Below are positions 51,570-59,761 of a DNA stretch of 64,000 nucleotides, in pieces. Position 1 is the stretch's first letter, and each line of letters starts with the position of its first letter. A program made the position numbers and the translations under genes. The notes under the pieces were generated by a model, which was not told the DNA's origin, did no database searches, and saw only the letters and a list, made by a program, of their open reading frames with translations. Source of the DNA: Peredibacter starrii (GTDB lineage: Bacteria > Bdellovibrionota > Bacteriovoracia > Bacteriovoracales > Bacteriovoracaceae); NCBI RefSeq assembly GCF_034259205.1, contig NZ_CP139487.1:3720001-3784000 (forward strand), given 5' to 3'.

Positions 51570-51701
51570 TCCTTTCCCCTATTTCGTTATGGTTTCTAAA
51601 GGTGAGCTGTAGTAACACTCCGAGGCGCATTAGGCGACTTGTTTTTTCTTATGTGAAAAAAATACATGGGTGGTTTTTTTTGGATTAAAAATCATTTATG
51701 G

Positions 51702-51732
51702 CAAAAAAAAATCACCGCCTTACGGCGGTGAT
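51702..51732 (-). terminator. Intrinsic terminator of paralogue B
   Basis: ATCACCGCC/GGCGGTGAT stem with TTAC loop (51711-51732) and nine U on the minus strand. It separates the transcription units of the two paralogues. Confidence 0.94.
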
Positions 51733-51760
51733 CATTGCTAGAGATAATCTTAGGGAAATT

Positions 51761-52897
51761 TTATTTAAGAGATTTTTCCATCAACTTCGATGATTGCTTA
51801 ACAGTCATCTCAGAGAATTTTCCTTCCGGAGTGGCATCGAAATCGGCCGGCTTCTTAGAAGGGCTGTATGAAAGATTTGCGATCTCTTTTTCAAGTTGAG
51901 CAACCATTTCTTTGAGTGCATTGATCTCACGTTGGTAATCAGCACGTCTCTCTGGAAGGATTGTGATGATGTTCTCGTAAGTCTGAATAAGACTCTTGTA
52001 TTGCTCAACTTGAGCAAGCATTACCGCTCTCTTCTGAGCAGCAGCGAGATCAATCACGCGGTCAAATGAATCAAGAACCTTTACTGCAAGACCAGATAAT
52101 TCAGTTTGAGAACAGTCTGTACAGTTTTGAAGAAGCTGACGTTCAGCAAGTCCACCAATTGTATATGAACCATTACCTACGATCTCACAGGCGGCATATC
52201 CACCGTATGGGTGACCATCAGGACAAACCTTGTGCAAGAAACCTGTCGATTTACCATTACCATCACTGTGACGAGCTTCATGGAATAGAGTTCCAAGACG
52301 AGAGATTGAATTTGAAGAGGCCTTTTCATTATCTTTGTTGATCATGAATCTTTTTAAGAAAAGACCCTCACCAACCTGAAGAACTCCTGTTCTTGCAGAA
52401 GTCACGTAAACTGTTTCATTATCCAGTTTCAGACCGAATGGAACCTTTGCTTTCTTACCAACTAGATAAAGAGCTCCACCAATATTTGTCATGACAGTTT
52501 TAACACCACCATCATCTTCGCCTTCATCGTTCACACGAGAAAGTAATTCGAAACCTTCAGGCATTGGAGTTTCAGGAAATTTGAAGAACAGAGCGCGTCT
52601 GATGCTAATCTCGATATTTTCTTCTTTAAGCTCATAGCTCTGACCCACGATATAGCGAACACGATTAAGGAGCCAGTTATGCATGTTCTTTCCATCTACC
52701 GCTTGCATCTTAGTCGCGGCCAGGAAGTCGTTATCAACTTTTAAAACTGGATTTTGATACACATAACGAAGGTCGTTTTTCAGAATATCGATCTGTTTTT
52801 GTTCAACAGATGAGTGGAATGTGACCCCACCAAATTCAACATTTGCGAATGCAGGTGCCATAGAAACGGCAAGTGTGAGAGCTGCAAGTAACTTCAT
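51761..52897 (-). CDS. Secreted HEXXH putative metalloprotease, paralogue B
   Basis: A 378-residue paralogue of the product at 50436: same signal peptide type, shared blocks MHNWLLNRVRYIVGQSYEL, TSARTGVLQVGEGLFLKRF and NSISRLGTLFHEARHSDGNG in pieces, and the same HEARH site (His206, Glu207, His210), Cys pattern (KVCPDGHPY, AACEIVGNGSY, QNCTDCSQ) and C-terminal coiled coil. The N-terminal part differs more, including an acidic insertion (NDEGEDDGG, about 122-130). It has its own terminator and an AGGAGAAT ribosome-binding site, so it is transcribed independently. Tandem duplication with divergence is the simplest history. Confidence 0.77.
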   Translation of the reverse strand: MKLLAALTLAVSMAPAFANVEFGGVTFHSSVEQKQIDILKNDLRYVYQNPVLKVDNDFLAATKMQAVDGKNMHNWLLNRVRYIVGQSYELKEENIEISIRRALFFKFPETPMPEGFELLSRVNDEGEDDGGVKTVMTNIGGALYLVGKKAKVPFGLKLDNETVYVTSARTGVLQVGEGLFLKRFMINKDNEKASSNSISRLGTLFHEARHSDGNGKSTGFLHKVCPDGHPYGGYAACEIVGNGSYTIGGLAERQLLQNCTDCSQTELSGLAVKVLDSFDRVIDLAAAQKRAVMLAQVEQYKSLIQTYENIITILPERRADYQREINALKEMVAQLEKEIANLSYSPSKKPADFDATPEGKFSEMTVKQSSKLMEKSLK

Positions 52898-52973
52898 TTT
52901 ATTCTCCTAGGTTCTAAGTGGAGCGCTTATAACACGGCGCAACCTTTTAGTGTTCCTAAGATGTAAAAACTAT

Positions 52974-55385
52974 CTAGCGACGTTGATCTAAAACCTGGCT
53001 GATTTTGCCAGTTCTGGGGTTACGAGGAATTGCACCTGATTGCACTGAGGTAAGTAGGATGTCTTTCTTAAATTCCATTAGCGAGATTGTATCTTTTACA
53101 TCCCGAGAGCGCTGATAAAGATCCTGAATCAAGGTCTCCTGATCAAATTCTGTTTGGCCTTTCTCATAGGTAATCGAAAGTTTCTCTCTTACGACATTGG
53201 CCTCGCGACTTTCGGTAATTTTAATCTGAAAAGTGAGAACCCCTCGGTCACTCATTACCGCCTCAACGTCTGTCGTAAGTAATCGGCATGACCAAATCTG
53301 GATCACGTTGTCCACGCGACCCAAAAGCTTAAAGCGCTTATCTAGACTTCCACATTCACAAGTGCCTTCGATCCATTCAATCTTATCGCCGGTGCGGTAG
53401 TTCTTTATCGGCATGGTATTGCGAGCATAAGAAGTTACGATAGCTTCTTCTTCTACGATGTTGAGTTCCACCAAATCACTAAACAAGTGATGCTCACCAT
53501 GACCAGAATGGGAACACTGATATCCAATAACCCCAGCATCCACTGAAGCATAACCAGCAGAACCAAAAAATTTCGTGTTCCAGGTCCGAGTGAGATAATC
53601 TTTTCTAATTTCTGAAAGGGCCTCACCAGCATAGAAGATCATAGGAACTTCGATCTTCTCCCCTTTCTCTTCCATATATTCAGCATTCATGACCAACATC
53701 GATGGAATTCCCATCACGACATCGGGCCTAAATTTTTTAAGGTAAAGAAGAATGTTATCAGTAGTGCACATGCCGCCAATAGGTAGTTGAACCGCGCCAA
53801 TTTTTTCAAGAGCTCGCTCAACACACATGAATGATGACCAGAGATTTCCGGCCACAAATAAATTGGCCACCGTCATTCCCGGACGAACGCCCTGACGAAT
53901 GAGGTTTGAGGCCAGCATATCACTCATATAATCAAACTCTTCGTAACTAAAATGAACAAATTTTGGTTCACCAGTCGTTCCGCCAGAAGAGAACACATAC
54001 CCACGGGGACGTTCTGATTTTTCAAAATGTGATTTCAGAGTCGTAGAGTTTTCGACTTCTAAAATTTCTTCGCCATAATTCTGAGCACGGATTTCATCGC
54101 CAATGAAATTCACCAGTTCGCGAAGTACGAAACGACCATCATGAGGAGCACCATCCATTCCGAATGTGACTGTTCCAAGAGGAGCGAACCGTTTGATTCC
54201 TGTAAGTGAAAGAGTCTCCAGGTATTGAGACTTTTCATCGGTGCCTAATAGATAAGAGCAAGACTGAAGATAGTATGAAAACGGTTCTAGAAGTGAATAA
54301 AGCTCTTCCAGGTCTTTAAAACGCTTCACGATGAGTGAACGGTGAAGAGGCGAAGGCTTCAATAATTTATTTTGCTCTAAATGAATAAGGTGTTCAGGAC
54401 CTGAAGAAACTTTTCCTGCTTCCATCAGTTCAGAATAAAGACCGCGATATTTTTCTTTTAAAATTTCAGTGGCCTCATCATCCGAGATCGTTCCGCGAGA
54501 AGGAGCTTTCAAGAAGGCCCGCTCTAAGGCGCTTAGAAGTTTGGCCTCATCAACGCCTTCTTCTAAATAAAGGTTTTGCGGAGATGCGCAAGCTGACTGG
54601 TCCCAAGGAAGAATATCGGCCACGATCTTCTCTGCCACTACTTCAAGGTTCTTGCCTAGAAGCCCGGATTTAGAAATAAGTTGAAAAGAAATCTTCGGCC
54701 CAAAGTCCAAAAGTTTCACCTGCTTTGGAAGATCTTTCTGGTAACTCGCGATCATTTCCTCACCGCCCCAGGCGATGATGGTATTTACTTTGGACTTAAT
54801 GAAAGTTTCGGTTTCAGAATCTCCGCCCTTCCAATGAAGGACAGCGAATTTATCCGAGAGAATTTTATTTTTATCAAATGCCTTAAGCTTTTCAGCAAAA
54901 AACAGAGGGAAAAATTGATTCTGACTACTCACTTTCACGATGGAGAGATTCTTAGTGAGGAACCCCATGATGAGTGAATCGATTGAACTTAAGAATACAT
55001 TTCCGGCAGTCACATGGAGGACAACCCCATTAGCAATCGCACGAACTTTCCCGCTGCCATAAGGGAGTTTCGTAAATCGATCGAGGACCGCAGGACGAAC
55101 AAACTCTGCTTTGATTCTTTTTTCTAAACTCTCCCGCGACAAAAGCCCAGGAAGAAGTGAAAGAGTTTTTTCTGTTTCTTCAAGTGAGAAACCTGATTCA
55201 AGGATCAGACGAGGTAGGGCCTCTTGTGATAGAGTCGTCCATTCTTTAGAAAAAGAATCCAGGAGTTCAATGATGGAATCAATTGAAGTCGCATGAAGAG
55301 CACGGCGTTTTTGAGACAGAGAAGACCATTTGGCAGAGTCTTGCCATTCCTTCTTATCTGATAAATTTTCGCCAAACCAAAACAT
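52974..55385 (-). CDS. LuxC-type acyl-CoA reductase fused to an adenylate-forming (PaaK-like) domain
   Basis: Residues 1 to about 430 match LuxC/aldehyde-dehydrogenase-fold acyl-CoA reductase: GVVLHVTAGNVFLSSIDSL, WGGEEMI, and WDQSACASPQNLY with candidate nucleophile Cys266. Residues about 455-803 match phenylacetate-CoA ligase-like adenylating enzymes: FSSGGTTGEPKFVHFS (466-481, P-loop), IGGMCTTDN, FYAGEALSE, FFGSAGYASVDAG, YRTGDKIEW and a zinc-like CECGS. In luminous bacteria LuxC makes aldehyde from acyl groups delivered by LuxE. Here 803 residues join the reductase and an activating domain. It overlaps luxE-like in TAATG, and no luciferase (LuxAB) or LuxD is in the window. The substrate and final product are unknown. 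Confidence 0.85.
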   Translation of the reverse strand: MFWFGENLSDKKEWQDSAKWSSLSQKRRALHATSIDSIIELLDSFSKEWTTLSQEALPRLILESGFSLEETEKTLSLLPGLLSRESLEKRIKAEFVRPAVLDRFTKLPYGSGKVRAIANGVVLHVTAGNVFLSSIDSLIMGFLTKNLSIVKVSSQNQFFPLFFAEKLKAFDKNKILSDKFAVLHWKGGDSETETFIKSKVNTIIAWGGEEMIASYQKDLPKQVKLLDFGPKISFQLISKSGLLGKNLEVVAEKIVADILPWDQSACASPQNLYLEEGVDEAKLLSALERAFLKAPSRGTISDDEATEILKEKYRGLYSELMEAGKVSSGPEHLIHLEQNKLLKPSPLHRSLIVKRFKDLEELYSLLEPFSYYLQSCSYLLGTDEKSQYLETLSLTGIKRFAPLGTVTFGMDGAPHDGRFVLRELVNFIGDEIRAQNYGEEILEVENSTTLKSHFEKSERPRGYVFSSGGTTGEPKFVHFSYEEFDYMSDMLASNLIRQGVRPGMTVANLFVAGNLWSSFMCVERALEKIGAVQLPIGGMCTTDNILLYLKKFRPDVVMGIPSMLVMNAEYMEEKGEKIEVPMIFYAGEALSEIRKDYLTRTWNTKFFGSAGYASVDAGVIGYQCSHSGHGEHHLFSDLVELNIVEEEAIVTSYARNTMPIKNYRTGDKIEWIEGTCECGSLDKRFKLLGRVDNVIQIWSCRLLTTDVEAVMSDRGVLTFQIKITESREANVVREKLSITYEKGQTEFDQETLIQDLYQRSRDVKDTISLMEFKKDILLTSVQSGAIPRNPRTGKISQVLDQRR

Positions 55386-56485
55386 TACTTCTCCAACAGT
55401 TCGAGGGCCTTTAGTGCACAGCCCTTGTGTTTTGATACACCGGCGCGTCCTTCAAGAATCAAGACATCACCTTTTATTCCACAAGCACATTCACCTACTC
55501 GACCATAATCAGTGGTAAGAAGGCTTGGAGCTGGATAACTAAAATTATAAGAGCACAGAAAATGTAAAAGACCTCTTTCACCTTTGGGTCTTAAACTCAA
55601 ATCGTGAGGCGAACGAACAAACACTCGGGCATAATTCGGAATATGAAGATTTCCCAGCTCGCAATCAACATAAGGTATACCGTGCTCAACCATTCCGAAA
55701 AGATCTCGTTGATTCTTTTGCGGAATTCCTAAACGCTCTTCAATGAACTTTCTAAACTCCTTCTTGGGAATTTCCTTATCTGCTTTACCCTTCCAACCTC
55801 CCCCGGTTTGTAACCAAGAGTCTGCTCCAAGGTCGAGCTTGATATCATGTTTTTCAATCATCTCGAATAGCAAGGCAGGAAAGCCCAAGATACGAGTCGA
55901 AGTGCCTGAGGCGGCAAAACGCTTCAAGGCCTCAATCACACCTTCTTCATTAAGGGCGAAATCCTGCTTATCTTCTTGCCACTGAATGGCGTAATAAACT
56001 TCTTTTTTGCCGGTGAAGTTCGTTAAGAGCTCATCCGTAAAAGCAGTTCCCAGGTCATTTGCGACCTTAGGATCATAGGTGAAGCAAAGGTAGTTATATT
56101 CTTTATCACTCGCCATCCCTAAGGACTGATGAATGGTAAGAGCGAGCTTTTTCACATTATTAAGGCTTTGTTGATCAAGAAATTGCTGAGACTTTTGTCC
56201 ACCGGTACCAGAACTCGTCAGAGTTAAAACGAGATCTTCTTTTTTAGCAGTTCTTAGCTCATGTTCTTTATATAAGTGCACCATCGTGCCCGGAACTTTA
56301 GTAAGGTCTTCTTCCGTTTTAATGCTAGACGGATGAAAGCCTAACTTGTCCCAAAGCCTTTTCGTGAACGTATGATTGTTATAGTGATGAAGGGCATTTT
56401 CCTTAAAACTCTCAAGGAAGAGTGCCCGAGAAGCCCCAGAAAATTCAAATGGGTTTGAATTAAGAAGTTTCTCAGTTGGGGTCAT
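55385..56485 (-). CDS. LuxE-family acyl-protein synthetase
   Basis: The 366-residue product has the LuxE length and layout. The adenylation motif is LTLTSSGTGGQKSQQFLD (about 86-103), followed by LGMASDKEYNYLCFTYDP and GWLQTGGGWKG-like motif LQTGGGWKGKA (about 225-235), DLFGMVEHGIPYVDCE and DYGRVGECACG. The C-terminal HKGCALKALELLEK keeps a Cys about ten residues from the end (Cys356), which is where LuxE of luminous bacteria carries the acyl group on its way to LuxC. That supports a working acyl relay to the adjacent LuxC-type domain. ATGA overlap with the GNAT gene upstream and TAATG overlap with the reductase downstream. Confidence 0.87.
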   Translation of the reverse strand: MTPTEKLLNSNPFEFSGASRALFLESFKENALHHYNNHTFTKRLWDKLGFHPSSIKTEEDLTKVPGTMVHLYKEHELRTAKKEDLVLTLTSSGTGGQKSQQFLDQQSLNNVKKLALTIHQSLGMASDKEYNYLCFTYDPKVANDLGTAFTDELLTNFTGKKEVYYAIQWQEDKQDFALNEEGVIEALKRFAASGTSTRILGFPALLFEMIEKHDIKLDLGADSWLQTGGGWKGKADKEIPKKEFRKFIEERLGIPQKNQRDLFGMVEHGIPYVDCELGNLHIPNYARVFVRSPHDLSLRPKGERGLLHFLCSYNFSYPAPSLLTTDYGRVGECACGIKGDVLILEGRAGVSKHKGCALKALELLEK

Positions 56486-57615
56486 AGGTTTAATAATTTT
56501 GGATTTAACGACATCCGCTTCCAGGCATTGAAATACTCTTCCAAATAAACTTGATTAAGGCCCTTTAAGCGCACGTTTTGGAAATCAAAGATCTCAAACG
56601 AGCGACTAAAAACCACGAAGTCATGACGACGATCTCCCACCTTCTGAAAGGCAGGGAAAAGGCCACACGGAATGAACTTCGCTCTTAAAATACTCTCTAA
56701 AATCTTTGGACGATCTGCTCTTGCAATGACTTCAATATAACGAGCACCGGCGTCTCTCAAAAGTTTATTGGAACGAAGGAAGAGATCCGTGAAGTTAAGG
56801 TTTCCAGGCATCTTACCGCCAACAATCACGCAATAGCCGTCGACACTTGAAAGATGGCAGAACAACTCTACCGATTGATCGGGAGTCAGGATCACAAGAT
56901 TTGGTTGATGAAACGGGAAGAACTCAAACTCTAATTGTTTTTCGTTCTTCAGATGCTGATAACGGTAGTTCACAAACTTTGGAGATTTCACCACTTCCAA
57001 GTCACCTGGCTCAACCAAAACTTTAGAGGGCTTATCTGGGATGATGGTTTCCAGAGCACCCATCCCCACTTCATTTTGAACAATATCATAAAGAGAAGCG
57101 ACTTCATGATGGATCATGTAGCTTTTGTTTCTCTTCTCCAAGGCCTCAGGATAAACAATTGCCGCCAGACAATGAGTCTCATAATCATTCGTTCGATGAG
57201 CATTAGGAAAAATCCCTAACTTTTTAAAGCCCAATTTCTCAGTCAAAGTTTGGGCCGCTTCGTTTACAGTTCGAGTGGTCGAATAGATCACATCCACGCC
57301 ACCGGTTTTCTCACGGAGATATTTAATTCCGTATGCAAGAAGCTCTTCCATGATGCCACGTTGGCGATATTCATTTCTCACCACTGCTCCAAAGGCCTTG
57401 GCGATCAAATTTTCTTTATCGTACGCAGTGAGAACTGAAGCAATGATTTTACCATTGTCCTTGGTCACGAACCAGAATCCCGCCTCGGATTGAATGAACT
57501 GACGGATAAGGCCGAAGTCCTTCATCAAAGGATCAGGATACGTTCCTTGATATACATCAAAGTAAAGCTGAGATATCTGAAAGATGTCTTCTTCGGTGGC
57601 CAGTTGTAGGTTCAT
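56482..57615 (-). CDS. Two-part GNAT acetyltransferase heading the LuxE/LuxC-like operon
   Basis: The 377-residue product has an N-terminal GNAT domain (about 1-160; AVVRNEYRQRGIMEELLAYGIKYL as the acetyl-CoA motif A, cut RNEYRQRGIMEELL, then AAQTLTEKLGFKKLG) and a C-terminal half (about 200-365) whose order of strands and closing DFVVFSRSFEIFDF suggest a second, degenerate GNAT-like fold. Substrate unknown. It is the first gene of the operon and overlaps luxE-like by four bases. An acyl-transfer step on the same lipid or amine as the reductase module is inferred. Divergent from the AlkB-like gene, sharing a 102-base region. Confidence 0.78.
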   Translation of the reverse strand: MNLQLATEEDIFQISQLYFDVYQGTYPDPLMKDFGLIRQFIQSEAGFWFVTKDNGKIIASVLTAYDKENLIAKAFGAVVRNEYRQRGIMEELLAYGIKYLREKTGGVDVIYSTTRTVNEAAQTLTEKLGFKKLGIFPNAHRTNDYETHCLAAIVYPEALEKRNKSYMIHHEVASLYDIVQNEVGMGALETIIPDKPSKVLVEPGDLEVVKSPKFVNYRYQHLKNEKQLEFEFFPFHQPNLVILTPDQSVELFCHLSSVDGYCVIVGGKMPGNLNFTDLFLRSNKLLRDAGARYIEVIARADRPKILESILRAKFIPCGLFPAFQKVGDRRHDFVVFSRSFEIFDFQNVRLKGLNQVYLEEYFNAWKRMSLNPKLLNL

Positions 57616-57675
57616 GGCCAGAGAGTACCATCACTAGAATTTTCCTCAAGCGACCGCTACCTTTTTACAAGGTGT

Positions 57676-57704
57676 TTGACTCCGAAAAGCAATATAAGTA
57701 CCTT
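57676..57704 (+). promoter_or_regulatory. Weak promoter-like pair before the AlkB-like gene
   Basis: TTGACT (57676-57681), 17-base spacer, TACCTT (57699-57704). The expected start near 57711 leaves about seven bases before the ATG at 57718, and there is no Shine-Dalgarno. Confidence 0.35.
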
Positions 57705-57717
57705 ACTTTCCATCCTT

Positions 57718-58542
57718 ATGAAGAATGTCACCACCCCAATGGGGCTTTATTATCAATTTCCTTTCGTGGACCGGAAAGAGCGGGCCCAGATTCTGGCCTG
57801 GCTTGAGACCCTTCATCCACTATGGGAAATGCGATTTTCAGAACACAACCCACCTCCGGAAGGTGATGAGCAGCGACCGCTTTTGAGACCCGTTTACTGG
57901 CTGGGAAACTGGCAGTTTGCTTGTTTAGATTATTATCATCCACCTAAGGGAATCCTTCATCGCTGTGTTCGCGCAGAAACTTATCCCCCACTACTTCAAA
58001 AACTTGTGGATCGAATTGAATTCATCGCCAAGAAGCGTTTCCCGAAAAGTTACTTCCCTGAGAAATGGAAACTCAATACATGTCTCATTAATTTCTACGG
58101 GAATAAATTTGAAGACGGCAAATGGGTCGATCGCGCTCGCGTTGGCGAACACAAAGATTTTGAGCCAGGACCGGTAGGATCACTGTCTCTGGGAGATCGC
58201 GCTTTCTTTCAATTTGTGAATGGGAAATCGACTCTGGGTGAAGACAATATTGTGTTCTCACAGTGGCTTGAAGATTCTTCGCTTCAAATTTTTGGTGGCG
58301 ATAAATGGAAGATGAAAACTTTCCATCGCGTTCAGAGAGTTGAAGATAAACGTAAGGAAACCCTCGGCCCTAAAATTGAAAACTTCCAAACTCGCAGGAT
58401 TAACTTCACTTTCAGATACGTTCCTGAGGAACACATCTATCAATTGAAAGATATGCCGGCCCCTAAGCTTCAGGACATCCGTCCCTATTTGGAGACCCTG
58501 GCCCAGAACTCTACCTACTTTAAAAAGCTTATAACCCCTTAA
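57718..58542 (+). CDS. AlkB-like 2-oxoglutarate/Fe(II)-dependent dioxygenase
   Basis: The ATG at 57718 gives 274 residues; an upstream in-frame TTG at 57676 coincides with the candidate promoter. Iron and 2-oxoglutarate residues are in the AlkB order: GEHKDFEPGPV (HxD, His145/Asp147), KTFHRVQRV (His203) and RRINFTFRY (Arg227 and Arg233 as in RxNxTFR). LNTCLINFYGN and DSSLQIFGGD complete the family pattern. AlkB enzymes demethylate alkylated DNA or RNA; others act on protein. It diverges from the LuxE/LuxC-like operon; a functional link is only speculation. Confidence 0.87.
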   Translation: MKNVTTPMGLYYQFPFVDRKERAQILAWLETLHPLWEMRFSEHNPPPEGDEQRPLLRPVYWLGNWQFACLDYYHPPKGILHRCVRAETYPPLLQKLVDRIEFIAKKRFPKSYFPEKWKLNTCLINFYGNKFEDGKWVDRARVGEHKDFEPGPVGSLSLGDRAFFQFVNGKSTLGEDNIVFSQWLEDSSLQIFGGDKWKMKTFHRVQRVEDKRKETLGPKIENFQTRRINFTFRYVPEEHIYQLKDMPAPKLQDIRPYLETLAQNSTYFKKLITP

Positions 58543-58627
58543 AAACACACTTAATCAGATAAAAGCACTCAAGTTACCTGATTACCTGACGAAAAGACTC
58601 TAAACAAGCTAGGAGAGGATTTACCTC

Positions 58628-59761
58628 ATGTTTAGAGTACTACCTGTACTCGTGGGGGTGTGGTGTGCCTGCAGTTTCGCGGACACTACTACCAACCAGG
58701 AGCTCTTAAAAAATTTGAGTGCACGAATGGAGAAGCTTCCTTCGAAGAACGGCACACTTATTAAGAGTTTCACTCATCACACTCAAAGTTACATTTACGA
58801 TCAAGCGTTGGCGGTCATTGCATTCGCTAAGGCAAAAGAAAAAGATAAGGCGAGGTCACTCCTGCTCGGACTAGAGTCCCTTCAGATGAAGGACGGCTCG
58901 CTTTACTTTTCTTATTACATGGATGGAGTTTCTCCTTATCCAATCGAAGGTGATAAGCGTTTCGCCGGAGCGATTGCCTGGGTGGCACTGGCGGCCTCGC
59001 ACTATCAGCATGCTTTTCACTCAAAAGAATTTTCGCCGTTCAATTATCGCATTCTCTCTTATCTTCAATCACAAATGGCAGATTTGAAAGTTAATGGCGA
59101 AGAGGTCAAAGCAGTCCGCTTTGCGCCGACTGATATTAAGGCGACTCGCTGGAATGAAGCTGAGACCGTGGCCCTTGAACATAATCTGGATGCATATGCG
59201 GCCTTTAAACACTTTGCTCAGTTGAATAAAACTGAGAAATGGAACAAAGAAATTAAAAGTCTTAATCTTTTCATCTTGAGTATGTGGGATTCTTCTCGCT
59301 CTCACTTTTGGTCTGGGGCCAATGTAAAAACTGGTGCCATTAACAAAGATGAATTGTATCTGGATAATCAAAGCTGGAGTTTACTTGCTTTGGATCGTGA
59401 TTCCCTCCGGGAAATTAACCCAAAGCTTGCCATGGATCTAAACTGTGAATCTTTCTATGTTGAACATGAAAACGTGAAAGGCTTTATGGATAGTAAACCC
59501 ACTCGCAGACCCGCCTCTTCTCAATTTGTGTGGTCAGAAGGAACGCTTGGGCAAGTGTTGGCCATGAAAAAGGTCGGCTCTACTTGTAATAATCAATCGG
59601 CCAATCAGTTCATGTATTCGGTTCATAAAATGAAGAAAGAAGATGGCGGTATTGCATACGCCACTTTCACTCCCAACCCTGACTTCACTACTGCCTCATC
59701 TGTGGCGGGGACTGCTTGGTTATACTTTGCCGTGAATGATGTGAATCCGTTTGATCTTTAG
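58628..59761 (+). CDS. Secreted alpha/alpha-barrel (six-hairpin glycosidase-like) protein
   Basis: The 377-residue product has a signal peptide (about 1-18) and a chain of paired helices typical of six-hairpin folds: SYIYDQALAVIAFAKAKEKDKARSLL (cut YIYDQALAVIAFAKA), GAIAWVALAASHYQ, VALEHNLDAYAAFKHFAQL, LYLDNQSWSLLALDR, and the late SVAGTAWLYFAV. The repeated D/N-Q-A-L and N-L-D-A-Y patterns occur in cellulase- and unsaturated-glucuronyl-hydrolase-like families, with carboxylates as catalytic candidates. I cannot name the substrate. Strong AGGAGAGGA ribosome-binding site. Its TAG overlaps the convergent ABC-F TAA. Confidence 0.72.
   Translation: MFRVLPVLVGVWCACSFADTTTNQELLKNLSARMEKLPSKNGTLIKSFTHHTQSYIYDQALAVIAFAKAKEKDKARSLLLGLESLQMKDGSLYFSYYMDGVSPYPIEGDKRFAGAIAWVALAASHYQHAFHSKEFSPFNYRILSYLQSQMADLKVNGEEVKAVRFAPTDIKATRWNEAETVALEHNLDAYAAFKHFAQLNKTEKWNKEIKSLNLFILSMWDSSRSHFWSGANVKTGAINKDELYLDNQSWSLLALDRDSLREINPKLAMDLNCESFYVEHENVKGFMDSKPTRRPASSQFVWSEGTLGQVLAMKKVGSTCNNQSANQFMYSVHKMKKEDGGIAYATFTPNPDFTTASSVAGTAWLYFAVNDVNPFDL

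Noticed and set aside
52974-57615. Bioluminescence (lux) operon
   Set aside because: LuxC- and LuxE-like proteins are present but LuxA, LuxB and LuxD are not, and the reductase is fused to another domain; light production is not supported.
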